DNA of 64,000 bases from Rheum nobile (taxonomy: Eukaryota; Streptophyta; Magnoliopsida; Caryophyllales; Polygonaceae). Shown here piece after piece: positions 42,834 to 54,183 of this stretch; position 1 is the first letter of the stretch, and every line of letters begins with the position of its first letter. The position numbers and the translations under genes were made by a program. A model generated the notes under the pieces. The model saw only the letters and a list, made by a program, of their open reading frames with translations. It ran no database searches and had not been told where the DNA came from. The stretch spans positions 1,550,001 to 1,614,000 of the forward strand of contig WOAB01000761.1 of assembly GCA_027886185.1 (NCBI GenBank), read 5' to 3'.

Positions 42834-45806
42834 GGATGTATCGGGTACCTTTGCTACTTGGATTCGGCCGCGAGGGATGGACCTGAGGTTCTTGATATTC
42901 CTGTGATTAGGGAGTTTTCGGATGTCTTTCCGGAAGAAATTCCTGGATTACCCCCGAACCGTGACGTAGAATTTTCAATTGATCTTGAGCCTGGTACGGC
43001 GCCGATTTCCAAATCACCGTATCGGATGGCTCCAGCTGAGATGCAAGAATTGAAGAATCAACTGGAAGATATTCTTGACAAAGGTTATGTCAGGCCGAGT
43101 GCATCGTCGTGGGGTTTTCCGGTATTGTTCGTCAAAAAGAAGGACGGATCATTCCGACTTTGTATCGACTACCGAGAGTTGAACAAGGTGATGATCAAGA
43201 ACAAGTATCCTCTGCCTAGGATTGATGACTTGTTGGACCAGTTGCAGGGAGCAAAGGTTTTCTCCAAGATCGACCTGAGATCGGGTTATCACCAGCTCAG
43301 AATTCGTGAGCAGGACATTCCTAGAACTGCATTCAGGACCATATATGGTCATTACGAGTTCGTAGTGATGCCTTTTGGGCTTACAAATGCTCCAACTGTC
43401 TTTATGGACCTGATGAATCGATGTTTTCACCAGTACTTGGACAAGTTCGTAGTGGTCTTCATAGACGACATTCTGATCTACTCTCCGAGTGAAGAAGTCC
43501 ACGAGGATAATCTGCGGATTGCTTTGTCAATCCTTAGACAACATTAGCTTTATGCTAAACTGTCTAAATGTGAATTCTGGATGAAAGAGGTGGCTTTCTT
43601 AGGCCACGTGATCAATGAGAATGGGGTTATGGTTGATCCCCAAAAGATTGAAGCGGTGGCTAATTGGACACAGCCCCAGAACGTGAAGGAGGTGCGCCGT
43701 TTTCTTGGGCTTGCCGGGTATTATAGAGGGTTCGTAGAAGGATTTTCAAAGATCGCTCTACCTATGACCAATCTACTCCGCAAGGTTCACAAGAAGTTTG
43801 TGTGGAATGACAAGTGCGAGGCTAGTTTCCAGGAGTTGAAACGACGGCTTACCTCGGCACCCGTGTTAGCACTCCCAGAGGGGAATGATGATTATGTGGT
43901 CTATAGTGATGCTTCAAAGTGTGGTCTCGGTTGTGTTTTGATGCAGAGGGGCAAAGTCATTGCTTATGCATCCAGACAGCTCAAGACTTACGAAGAAAAC
44001 TATCTGACACATGATCTTGAGCTAGCAGCGGTTGTCTTTGCACTGAAGATTTGGAGGCATTACCTCTACGGTATAAGATGCCAAGTCTTCACTGACCACA
44101 AAAGTCTCAAGTATATATTTACTCAAAAGGAGCTAAATATGAGACAACGCCGCTGGCTAGAGTTGCTCAAGGACTACGACATGGAGTTGCTGTATCATCC
44201 GGGCAAGGCTAATGTAGTAGCTGATGCACTGAGCCGGAAGACAACTCACGAGACTGTAGTTGCTCTACTTACTTCTCAGACCAAGCTAAACCAAGAGTCG
44301 TGCGACATTGAAGTCCTGTATGATCAGCGTAGATGTTTCCTGAGTATGTTGGAAATTCAGGCTACACTACTGGATCAGATCAAGGAAAAGCAAGTCGATG
44401 ACGTCATCTTGGTGAAGTTAAGTAGTGAGGTGATGGATGGGAAAGCTCCCAGTTTTGTGGTTCAGGATGATGGATCACTTTGGTTTCAAGACCGAATCTG
44501 TGTGCCAGACACAGAAGGCCTTCGTCAATTGGTGATGAGGGAAGCTCATTCTTCAGCCTATTCTGTGCATCCAGGCTCCAGGAAGATGTACAAGGATCTG
44601 AGGAAGAAGTTTTGGTGGCCAAAAATGAAGTGGGATGTAGCGGACTTCGTGGCTAGGTGTTTGACTTGTCAGAAGGTCAAGATTGAGCATCGCAGGCCAG
44701 GTGGTGAGTTGCTACCTCTCCCTGTGCCAGAATGGAAGTGGGAAGGCATTGCCATGGATTTCGTCACAGGGCTACCCAAGACTCGAGGTCAGAAAGATGC
44801 TATCTGGGTGATCGTGGATCGGCTTACGAAGAGTGCTCATTTCATAGCCATTAAGACCACGTGGGAAGTCCAGAAGTTAGCAGAGGTCTATCAGAAGGAG
44901 ATTGTCCGTTTGCATGGTATCCCTAAGACCATTGTATCTGATCGAGATGGCCGTTTCATGTCGAGGTTCTGGAAGGAGCTTCATCAGGCTATGGGGACCG
45001 AGTTAAGGTTCAGTACAACTTTTCATCCTCAGACAGATGGCCAGTCTGAAAGGACCATCCAGACTCTGGAGGATATGCTTAGAGCTTGTGTGCTCGATCG
45101 TCCGACTAGCTGGGAGGACAGCTTGAGTCTGATTGAGTTCACATACAACAATAGTTGGCATGCTACAATCAAGATGGCTCCGTTTGAAGCTTTGTACGGT
45201 CGCAGATGCAGATCTCCGATTTGTTGGGATGATAACGCCGACAAGATTCTGCTTGGACCAGAGTTGGTCGAGAGGACAGCTGCAGATATTGCTTTGATCA
45301 GGCAGAAAATGTTGACTGCTCAGAGTCGACAGAAATCTTACGCAGATAAGAAGCGTAGGAATGTCGAGTTCGAGGTTGGCAACAAGGTCTTCGTCAAGGT
45401 GTCGCCTTCCAAAGGAGTTTTCAGGTTTCGTAAGCGTGGGAAGCTTAACCCTCGCTACGTGGGACCGTTCGAGATTCTGGATAGGGTGGGAACCTTAGCG
45501 TACCGCTTGGCGTTACCGCCATCGGCTCACCCGGTGCATAACGTGTTCCACGTATCTTTACTCAGAAAGTATGTGCCAGATGAGTCTCATGTGCTTAGCT
45601 ATGAGGACATCGAGATTCAAGCTAATGGTACTTATGAAGAGTTGCCCGTGCGCATTTTGGAGCATCGGGAGAAGCGTTTGCGCAACAAGATCGTGCTGTT
45701 GGTACGAGTGTTGTGGTCCAAGTCAGGGACCGAAGAAGTTACTTGGGAGACGTGGGAAACCGAGTCAGATATGCTCAGGAATTTTCCCGAGTTATTTTCG
45801 GCCTAA
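42834..45806 (+). pseudogene. Tekay-like RT, RNase H, integrase and chromodomain
   Basis: Same frame as the protease. RT: FSDVFPEEIPGLPP, KDGSFRLCIDYRELNK, MPFGLTNAPTVF and VVFIDDILIYS (catalytic DD present). An in-frame TAG at 43545-43547 follows; then RNase H with YSDASKCGLGCVLMQ, FTDHKSLKYIF and VVADALSRK. Integrase: zinc finger H..H..CLTCQ, GIAMDFVTGLPKTRG, IVSDRDGRFMS and HPQTDGQSERTIQ (D, D, E present). The C-terminus is HNVFHVSLLRKYVPD, then a chromodomain remnant (VRVLWSKSGTEEVTWETW). Apart from the one stop, all catalytic residues seen are intact. Confidence 0.9.
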
Positions 45807-45829
45807 GTTTCGGGGTCGAAACTTCTGTT

Positions 45830-45842
45830 AAGGGGGGGGGGA
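45830..45842 (+). other. Tekay-like polypurine tract
   Basis: An A/G run with about ten consecutive G residues (45832-45841), directly before the 3' LTR. Confidence 0.9.
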
Positions 45843-48301
45843 TGTGATACCCCGTATTTTTGTAAGGTTATTTTGGGAATTTTGGAATTTTCCCGAGTAC
45901 CCGTTTAGTACGTCGGATTTAATTCAGGTAGCTTGAGACATTCTGTAATGTGCTCTGTATCTGTAATATTTTTCTCAGTGAAATAAAATACAGACGACGT
46001 GCTTCGGATGTTTATACGCGTTCGCGTACGTTAATTTTTATCCCGGGTTAAAGTTGTTGTCGTCCAAAAGCTGAGAAGGGCAAAGCCACGGTGGCGGCGC
46101 CCGCCGTAAGTAAGGCGGCGACCGCCGCCAAGGGCTCGAGGCAATAGTGCCCTCGTCTTCTAGCTGGGCGTGAAGACCCGAAAAACGGAGACCGCCGTAC
46201 AGTACGGGCCTTCCGTAATTCGCCCGCCGTAGGCAAATTGTGAGGCGGCGACCCTTGCTCTCCACGGCGCCCGCCGTCGTTGTCCGGAGGTCATTGCCCG
46301 ATGGTCGCCGGCGAGCCTCTGATGCGCCGAATTAGGCCTGCTCCGCCTCGTTGTAGGCGATGATGGTGTCCCCTTGGCTTCTGGCTATAAAAGGAGGTGT
46401 TTGGGAGGGGTTTTGGAGCTCAATCCACAGCCCAAGCTCTCCCAAATCCTTGCCTCGCCGAAGTTCTTGCCCCACCGAATTCTGGAGATTTCATCGGAGG
46501 TCGTTTGGTGGTGTTTCCAAAGTGCCTTTGTGAAGCTTTTGGTAGCCTTGGAGGTTAGAAACCAAAGCAAGTCGAAGAAGGCCGAGTCGCTTGTGTTTTG
46601 GGTGAGTTTTCTCACCGATTCTGTCGTCAAAGTTCTTCACGGCGACCGCCGTGTTCTTTACGGCGCCCGCCGTGATGAACTGCGGCGACCGCCGCCAAGA
46701 ACGGCGACCGCAGCCAGAGCCCAGAATGCCTCTTTGGCTTTTGGCTTTGGTGGTCGTCATTGTGGCGTCGTTCCTTTCGTTTTCTTTCGTCGTTTTTAGA
46801 TTCGTACTGTGGTTATGTCGGATCTAACTTAGGATTCCTTTTATGGGTCGACTCGAAGGTCGTTGTGCTGTCGGAGCTATACCCGTGTCGAGCCCGGAAT
46901 CCCGTCGTTGTTGTTAGGCTTTTCTGCGGATTAAGGCAAGTGGCGGTTTGCTCTTGCTCATTCGTTCCATATTTACATTAATTATCAGTAGTTTATCTGA
47001 GTAATTAATTTGGAATGAATACTCTGTTTGTCTGGAAGTGATTTATAAACTGTTTTGAAAATCATATAATAGGTTGTATATCTGTTAGAACAACGCTATT
47101 ATCTGTGATCGCCTTTCGGGCCTTTATGTGGATTTATTCTGTAACTATAATTGTGCTGTATCTGTGTGGTTAGCACTGTAGTTAGGAATGTACTCGGACT
47201 TCGTTCGGTCGTTTCTTTATAATCTGGTATCGGGGTGGCTCGTCTCCATCTGGTACTATTCTAAGATCATGATCGGTCTCTTTCACAAGTGTGTAGAGAC
47301 AGGACACTTAGCTGGTGTCACAAACCTTCCGGTGTACGTCACTCTCGACGAAACGTATCCTAAGATGTGTCGTCCCAATGGTGGGGTACACATGTAAAAG
47401 TCTAATAATGTGATGTGTGGTTTGTAATATAAATCAGATAAGTGCTACTCGACGCACATAATTAATAAACCTTCGGCGAGTAGTGCAGCTAAGTTATAGT
47501 GCAGCTAGGAAAACTCGTCTCAACTTTGATCATAGTACGTTCTCTTTCCAATCTGGACTCGCTGTATGCGGTGAGGTTGGTCGTGAACCGAAGCATCTCA
47601 GTCAACTTTTAAATCATTGTTGCATGATTCTGTAAACATTCCAGATTTGTCATAATTCCTTAAAGACTCATTTCCGTTGGAGTCTTCTTTCGAGTCGATT
47701 TATGTGAAGATTCAGTCTTCCAGAATCTTCTCTTGTGCATACCTCTTGTTTATTCCAGTAGGAGTATGATGGTTGACTATCGCCATCGGTTGTTATTCGA
47801 GAAGCGATGAGTCTAACCTAATACGACTGCTTTGAACCATTCTGCTTTGTACCCTTGCTAGTCTATTCAAGTAGACTAACCCACGAACTTTGTTCTCTGC
47901 ATGTGGGCTGGTGTCATCCGTTCGATTCGGCACATCAGATCGAAAGTAGCTCAGAAGAATAGAAGGACTATGGAGTCGACAGTGGTTTTTGAACGTTTTA
48001 GTTATTTCTTTAATCAGGTTGAGATCTTTTGGACAATGACTTTGGTTGTAATGTGTTTTATAAGACCTCCGTTGTGGTTGGTTTAAACTCTGTGTTATCC
48101 TATTCGGGATTGGGTTGTAATCCCGTAACTCATGTTTCTTTGACAATGTTATGTTTTGGATTGAATGCTTTGATCATTATGTATCATTTGTATTTCATAA
48201 ATTGTATTTAAATAGTAAAGCTTTGGGTGATCTCCATAAGGAACACTGGGGTCACTAGCGGTAATACCTTTCCAAAAGGGTTAAGTTTTCGGGGTGTTAT
48301 A
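45843..48301 (+). repeat. Tekay-like downstream LTR
   Basis: 2459 bp, TGTGATACCCCG to GGTGTTATA; the final CA has become TA by one transition. Followed by target duplication ATAGC. Confidence 0.95.
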
Positions 48302-49494
48302 ATAGCAAGCGTCCCACTCAGCAACACCTTCCTGCAAGTCAGTAGATATAGCAATATCCAAGCTAGAATCAACAATAGGTGGTGTGTCATCTAGGTGGTC
48401 CTCATCAAAAACATCTTGCACCACAGGCTCAAGTACATCAATTGCACACAAAGAATGACCATCAGAGGGGAATTTCATGGCTTCATAGATGTTATAATTA
48501 ATGGTTTGGCCATCAAATTCCATAGTCAAGGAACCAGTACTCACGTTGATTTTAGTGTTGGCAGTTTTCAAGAAGGGTCTCCCTAACAGAATAGGGGCTA
48601 CATGCATATCATGTTCCATATCAAGCACATAGAAGTCAGCAGGAAAAGTAAGATCACCAACCCTAACCAAAACATCCTCCACTATCCCTATAGGACGCAC
48701 ACTAGATCTATCAGCTAGCTGAATGGAAATTTTGGTCGCATGCATGGGTCCTAATCCTAAGGATTCACAAAGAGATAAAGGTAAAACATTTATGGAAGCA
48801 CCCAAATCTAACATAGCTTTATTGAACTTGGTACTTCCAATGGTGACGGGGATGGTGAACATACTTGGGTCGCCACATTTTTTGGGTAAGCGTTTCTGAA
48901 AAATCGCAGAGACATGCTCGCTTACCTTCACCTTCTTCTTGCTGTTCCTATCCTGATTCCTCTTTGTGGTGCACATCTGCTTCAAGAACTTGGCATAACG
49001 AGGGACAGACTTGATCAAATTTAGGAGAGGCATGTTGACCTCAACGTTTCTGAACATCTCAAACATGTCCTTGTCCTGCACAAGTGGCTTGGTACGCTTC
49101 AAAGCAGACGGAAATGGTGCAACAGGCTTCCACTCAGGAAAAATCGGAGGTACATACTCCTTCTCAGCCCCAGGATCAGCTACGGCTTCACGGCGGTCAC
49201 CGCAAGAAGGGCGGCGGGCGCCGTGAACATCATCAGAAAACTCAGAAGTTGGCTCACCGTCACGGCGGGCGCCGTAGGTTGCATGGCGGTCGCCGTGAAT
49301 TGGGCGGCGGGTGCCGGAATAAGTGCGGCGGTCGCCACAATTTTCATCAGACAAGTCGAGAGCAGGGTCATTTTCACGGCGGGCGCCGTGGTCTTCACGG
49401 TGGTCGTCGTCGATGTTACGGCGGGTGACGTAAGTTGTACAACGGCCGCCGTCGCTGTTCTGTTCCAGCTCCTGATCCGCTTCCTTGTCGACCT
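48302..49494 (-). pseudogene. Athila-type protease with repeat-rich linker
   Basis: Minus-strand frame that follows gag after a one-base frameshift near 49495. The N-terminal 90 residues are built from short (H/Y/C)G(A/D)RR units, such as CGDRRTYSGTRR and HGDRHATYGARR, encoded by the GC-rich palindromes. Then PPIFPEWKPVAPFPSALKR and, at about 48840, the aspartic protease core AMLDLGASINVLPLSL, followed by MHVAPILLGRPFLKTANTKI. The catalytic DLGA matches Athila proteases. The frame crosses into 37221 when the Tekay insertion is skipped. The frameshift at the gag border suggests a dead copy, though programmed frameshifting cannot be excluded. Confidence 0.8.
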
Positions 49495-50832
49495 CAGAGT
49501 TATAGCACTGACGTTCCTAATGTTCGGGTTCACTTCCGTTTGAGATGGAAGTTTACCAGAAATCTTCGCGTCAAGCTTGCTCACCACTTGAGAGATCTGG
49601 CCAAATTGCCTTTCCAAGTTCTGAATGCTGGATTGTGTAGTCTCTTGGAATTGCAATTGGTTCTTACTCAACTTAGCAACATTCTCATTGAGATTGACAT
49701 TGCTCTGCATCAGCATCTCCATCATATCATCCATTGAAGGAGACGGGTTCGAGCTCTGCCCTTGCGGCCTTGGCACAAATGGTTGCCTTGGTTGTTGAGG
49801 ATTACCCTGTTGTTGATGTGGTTCTGGGTCTCTCCATCTGAAGTTGGGATGATCCCTCCAACCAGGATTGTATGTATTGGAGTAAGGATCATGCCTGGGC
49901 CTCTGCTGATATCCTCCCACTGCATTCACTTCCTCTTGTAGAGTAGGACATGAATCAGTAGGATGCAAGTCGTCACGACAGATCTCACAAGCCTTAGCCT
50001 GCTGAGGCGTACCTTTCAGTTTCAAATGCCTCACCTCCTCTCTCAACACATCAAAATCAGCCTGATCAATTTTCGCTTGAGAACCAGCAACAACCAAGCT
50101 TTGGGAGCCTCTCCCACTGTATTGCCTAGAGTCATCAGCCAGTGTAGCAAATACCTCCAAAGCTTCCTCATAAGTCATCTTCAGAATATTTCCACCACAT
50201 GAAGAGTTCACCATTCGACGATCATCTTCACGGAGTCCTCCATGTAAATAGAGAATTAGATCATGTTTTTCGTAACCATGGTAGGGACAACTCTTCACCA
50301 GTTTCTTGAAGCGCTCATAGTAGTCATAGAGAGACTCATTAGACAGTTGCTCCACATTGTAGATTTTTTTCTTGAGTTGATTGGACTTGATAGCTGGAAA
50401 GTATTTGTCGAGAAACACCTTCTTCAAATTCACCCAAGTAGTGATGCTTCCTGGCGGTAAAGAATGATACCAGTCCTTTGCGGAGTCCTTCAGAGAAAAG
50501 GAAAAGACTCTCAACCTCATTTGATCTTCAGTAATCTCAGATGGCCTCATACTGGTGCAGACCTCAAGGAACTCATCCAGGTGCTGAATAGGATCCTCAA
50601 GCGGGGTTCTACTGAATTTCGGGAGTAGATGGACTACTCCTGTCTTGAGCTCAAATTTAACCCCTTCACCCAGAGCAGGGAATTGCACAGCACGAGCTGG
50701 TTGCTCCAAGTTAGGAGCTGTCAAAGACTCAAGTGTAACACGAGCTGCCATCCTGCGAGCTTGAAGAAAAGTTCTTTCGATTTCTGGATAAAAAACTAGC
50801 GATAGATTATTAGTAACACGGGTGTGAACCAT
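49180..50832 (-). CDS. Athila-type gag
   Basis: Gag starting at the first ATG (50832), 59 bp after the primer binding site. Conserved segments in order: DPIQHLDEFLEVC, LRVFSFSLKDSAKDWYHSLP, FLDKYFPAIKSNQLKK, LYDYYERFKKLVKSCPYHGY (capsid region), then the CCHC knuckle CEICRDDLHPTDSC at about residue 283. A Pro/Gln-rich stretch and a coiled-coil-like segment (NLNENVAKLSKNQLQFQ) follow, then NVSAITLRS, the usual junction to protease. The last 100 or so codons of this open frame are out of register with the protease because of a frameshift near 49495 and are probably not native. It forms the particle shell; intact up to that point. Confidence 0.85.
   Translation of the reverse strand: MVHTRVTNNLSLVFYPEIERTFLQARRMAARVTLESLTAPNLEQPARAVQFPALGEGVKFELKTGVVHLLPKFSRTPLEDPIQHLDEFLEVCTSMRPSEITEDQMRLRVFSFSLKDSAKDWYHSLPPGSITTWVNLKKVFLDKYFPAIKSNQLKKKIYNVEQLSNESLYDYYERFKKLVKSCPYHGYEKHDLILYLHGGLREDDRRMVNSSCGGNILKMTYEEALEVFATLADDSRQYSGRGSQSLVVAGSQAKIDQADFDVLREEVRHLKLKGTPQQAKACEICRDDLHPTDSCPTLQEEVNAVGGYQQRPRHDPYSNTYNPGWRDHPNFRWRDPEPHQQQGNPQQPRQPFVPRPQGQSSNPSPSMDDMMEMLMQSNVNLNENVAKLSKNQLQFQETTQSSIQNLERQFGQISQVVSKLDAKISGKLPSQTEVNPNIRNVSAITLRSTRKRIRSWNRTATAAVVQLTSPAVTSTTTTVKTTAPAVKMTLLSTCLMKIVATAALIPAPAAQFTATAMQPTAPAVTVSQLLSFLMMFTAPAALLAVTAVKP
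49189..49450 (-). repeat. GC-rich palindromic microrepeats in Athila-type gag-protease linker
   Basis: About ten units in 260 bp, for example near 49213, 49261, 49284 and 49376. On the sense strand they are variants of CACGGCGCCCGCCGT and CACGGCGACCGCCGT, in one reading frame coding for HGARR and HGDRR. Confidence 0.85.
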
Positions 50833-50890
50833 AAGATAGGTTCACACCAAGATTGGCACACAAATCACACACACAAAATAGATTATTGCC

Positions 50891-50908
50891 TCCCCGGCAA
50901 CGGCGCCA
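50891..50908 (-). other. Athila-type primer binding site (tRNA-Asp type)
   Basis: Minus strand TGGCGCCGTTGCCGGGGA, the PBS typical of Athila/Tat elements, three bases from the LTR. Confidence 0.95.
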
Positions 50909-50911
50909 ATT

Positions 50912-52250
50912 TGATAACAGGTTTTTGTCGTTCTAAAAACTGCTATGCAAAGTATCCAAACAAACCTTAAACCGTAGTCCTAGGTAAGTACAGGTCGAAT
51001 CCACATGGAGGCGAATTCTATCTTAATATGTAATTTGTATGTCAAACCAAAGTAACCAAAGGGGGGTTTTGTGAGTTTTAGTAACCTAAGCATGCAAAAG
51101 TAAACAAAGTAAAATATGATGAAATCAGTAATGGGGAAAAGCACTTAGTCAAACAACATCCACAATTCGTATGACAAGTTTATCATAGATACTCATTCAA
51201 AATCTCATGCAATGGTGATTCCAATTCCTTTTCAGATATAACTAATAGCACAACCAGATACTATTAGCACTAACTAATTAAACAACCCTGAAACTATCAA
51301 GATTCAGTTTAACAGTAGCTTTATGGATAGGAAAATAGTTGGATACAATTCTAGCATAAAACAACCAGCTTTTATCCTAGAATGTAAATCAATTCTCTTC
51401 TGCATAAGATTAGCACAATCAGTTACTAATACGATGCAGTTGCTACTCTGAAATAGATATGCTCAACCAGTAACAATCTAGATCTAGCAATAAACCAATA
51501 ACCACAAACCCTAGATGATCAGACTAGAGATTATCAATATCAATCATAAGCAACTTAAGCAAGAGAAGAGATAAAAACCATGCAATAGATTAAGAACGAG
51601 AATCTCACAACTGAATCAAAACGAAAGCTTCAGCGTCTGACTAAGCCAAGGAGGCTTAGTTCTTCATAGCAAATACGTAAAAACTAATTAGGGTTCGAGA
51701 GAGAATCCAAGATAGGCAAACAAGCCTTTTTTCAACCCTTAAATACTAAAGGAAATAAAGCTAAGTTAACCTAAAACGAAATAATAAAAAGTAATAAAAT
51801 AATGCAAATAAGGAAACGGCACGGCGGACTTCAGACATGCACGGCGGGCGCTGCATCCTCCACGACGGGCGCCGTAATCGCGGCGGGCGCCGTCTTTCCA
51901 CGGCGGGCGCCGTAATTACATCGTAGCCAATGTTGTTGGATGGGAATTGGCGGCGGTTGCCGTAAGTTTCACGGTGGTCGCCGTGAACTCATTTCTTCCT
52001 CCTTTGTCTCTTCAGCTCCCGAAAGCATGTCTTCAGCACCTCCTCGCCAATACTTCATAACTCCTTGGCGTCTACTACTGATGGCTTCCTCCTCAGTGTC
52101 TCATATGATCTCCAAAATAGCTCAAACACCTCCAAATACACCAACTTCGCCTCCAAACGCCATACACATGAATGTGTCTAAATCTACCCGAATGGCACTA
52201 ATAAAACCTCTAATGACTCTTACTTAAGCCCTATAAAGTAATGCTTATCA
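50912..52250 (-). repeat. Athila-type upstream LTR
   Basis: 1339 bp, TGATAACAGG to ATGCTTATCA (plus strand), same length as 34058-35396. A TATA-like box lies on the minus strand at about 51737-51746, and GC-rich palindromes at 51838-51985. Confidence 0.95.
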
Positions 52251-52911
52251 TGTATTATGGCCATCTCTATTTATTACCAATTTATGAATCAACTCTCTAT
52301 GAAATGGCTTAAATTTGTACCTCATTATCACTTGCAAGTTAGTTGCCCTTATTACCAATCTCTACTGGACTATAACATTCTTAGCAAAAGCAGATTACAT
52401 GAGTCTCAAAAGGAAAATATATGGGACCAGGAGCTTAACACTCCCCTTCATAAACTGTACTATACCAAGAAAATAAGCTTTACTTTGTTCAAACAAAGTC
52501 AAACATTTGAAACTCTTCTATAGGATAGAACTCATTCCCATACTTGTATTAAAACAGGTTTGAACTTCACACCCTTTCTCCATGAGTTAGATAAGAAGGA
52601 TCCCATCCCCTATCTGTTAGTTAAACGCAGGTATATAGTAACTTGGATCTCTCCAAAATCTCATAATCATACAAATTTTACGAGTCACCATCAACCACTC
52701 CTTCTCACCAATTTATCTAACAAAAAGCACTCATTTTTGAACGATTTATTCAAATACCCAATAACAAACCAAAAACACTCATTTTTTAATGTTTTATTCA
52801 AATACCCAATAACAAACCAAAAATACAAGAACTTAATCAGAAAACTAAAACAAAATTTAACAAAGTTCTCAGCAAGATCAATATTCCTTGCACAAAACTT
52901 TCCATGGTTTT
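52251..52911 (+). other. LINE sequence between the two insertions, with a 48-bp tandem duplication
   Basis: Lies upstream of the endonuclease; no ORF1 domain recognised and stops in all frames. Bases 52728-52823 are two copies of a 48-bp unit (16 codons, KHSF...FKYPITNQ), differing at a few positions. Confidence 0.5.
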
Positions 52912-53405
52912 ATGAAGATCGGCCTTTGGAACTGTCGAGGTATTGGTCGAAATCACATTTGGATTGATATTGAATCCTTCTGTAAAATTGAAGGAATCCA
53001 CATTCTGGCTCTTGTTGAAACCAGAACAAACAAAGAACCCAAAAAATACTATGGAAAAAAGCGGGTTTTGATAACTTCCATTTTTCCCCGGCAAATGGCT
53101 TCTCGGGTGGCATTTGTGTCATGTGGAAAGCCCACCAAATGCATAATAAACTTTGCGAACTTGCACACATGGATAGCCGTTTCATAGCTATTAAATATAA
53201 AATCCTTGATAGAAACATAAGTATCATGGTTCTTTTCATATATGGACCGCCTAAAGAAAGTAAAAAAGATGGCTTCTGGAGTCACCTTACTAACTTCATT
53301 TCACAAACTCAAATTCCATACCTCCTCATAGGGGATTTTAATAAAATCCAGAATAATTCAGAGAAAATGGGTGGTATTGTTCTTCCACCTTCCAGACTCC
53401 AAGGA
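52912..53405 (+). pseudogene. LINE endonuclease domain (APE type)
   Basis: The ATG at 52912 opens MKIGLWNCRGIGRN, the classic start of a plant LINE ORF2, then ILALVETRTN. After a frameshift near 53085 the frame moves to MWKAHQMHNKLCELAHMDSR, RNISIMVLFIYGPP and YLLIGDFNKIQNNSEKMGG, with the conserved GDFN. The domain nicks target DNA for target-primed reverse transcription. It ends abruptly at LPPSRLQGL, where an internal deletion joins it to the RT region. It is dead. Confidence 0.85.
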
Positions 53406-53464
53406 CTATTGAAGAAATTACAACTGTTATTTTCTCAATTGGCAGCAACAAATCTCCTGGACCG

Positions 53465-54167
53465 TGATGAGTCCCGGTGATTGACCACCAAGACGCCGAC
53501 GCATCAATGCCACGACACTCAAGCATCGACCGTGATTCAACTCCAAGGCATTTATGTGCACGTCTATATCCAAGCCTTATGGCTTTTATCCTCTTTGTAT
53601 TTTTGGTTATTTAGTTTATTTAGTGTAGTCTTGCCTTAGTAAGTGTGAAGAGCCATTTGCACATGAGCTTCAACTCACTAAGGCCCATTAGAAGCTTTCC
53701 CTTGTTGGCTTAATTCCATTACTATTTAAGCCAACTTGTGACTACCTCTTTCATTTGGTTGAAGATTATAGAAGTGGAATATTTCTCTTAGATTGAGTAT
53801 ATCTCCCTAAGGCCTCCACTTACTTCTATCAACCCAAAGCATTCAAATCTCTCATTCTTCCTCTCAATCTCTCAAGTCTCACTCAATAATCTAACTCTTG
53901 AATTCAGCCCACGGTCACCTCAGCCAAGGAACCTCTAAAGGAGGTTCCCTTGGCCTTCTAGCCGAGAGTCGTCGACTCCTCCTTGTCCGCCGCCGGTCGT
54001 ACCCTCCCTCGGTAGCCCCTCGGCTCTCCTCTCTCCCTCTCGGCCGTGAGTCTCTCCCAAGCACCATTGGAGGGTTAGCAACTTAAGAAGGAATGAGAAG
54101 TCTAGCTTGGCCACGATCTAGCTCATTTGGGAAAAAGAACCTCCTGTTGGGGGTTTGATTCTCATCA
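53465..54167 (+). repeat. Element D upstream LTR
   Basis: TGATGAGTCCCGG to GATTCTCATCA, 703 bp. TATA-like CTATTTAAGCC at about 53722. An inverted repeat CCAAGGAACCTC/GAGGTTCCCTTGG lies at about 53925-53953. Confidence 0.95.
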
Positions 54168-54169
54168 AT

Positions 54170-54183
54170 TGGTATCAAGAGCC
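54170..54183 (+). other. Element D primer binding site (tRNA-Met type)
   Basis: TGGTATCAAGAGCC, two bases after the LTR; one base longer than the standard TGGTATCAGAGCC. Confidence 0.8.

Larger units (their letters stand above)
37227..48301 (+). mobile_element. Tekay-like chromovirus (Ty3/gypsy), nested in the Athila-type element
   Basis: 11,075 bp with LTRs of 2460 and 2459 bp, target duplication ATAGC (37222-37226 and 48302-48306), tRNA-Met primer binding site, polypurine tract and gag-pol with a C-terminal chromodomain remnant. Long LTRs, the chromodomain and the RT motifs suit the Tekay/Del lineage. gag-pol carries three in-frame stops and one frameshift, although the LTRs still look about 98-99% alike. 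An additional acidic ORF precedes gag. Confidence 0.9.
34058..52250 (-). mobile_element. Athila-type gag-protease-only LTR retrotransposon, itself hosting a Tekay-like element
   Basis: Minus strand. Two 1339-bp LTRs, primer binding site for tRNA-Asp, gag, protease, then only a short tail before the 3' non-coding region. Own length without the Tekay insertion and its target duplication is about 7.1 kb. RT, RNase H and integrase are missing, so it resembles non-autonomous gag-carrying derivatives (TR-GAG type). Target duplication CGTAT (34053-34057) versus TGTAT (52251-52255), one transition apart. The two LTRs are very similar by eye. Confidence 0.9.
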
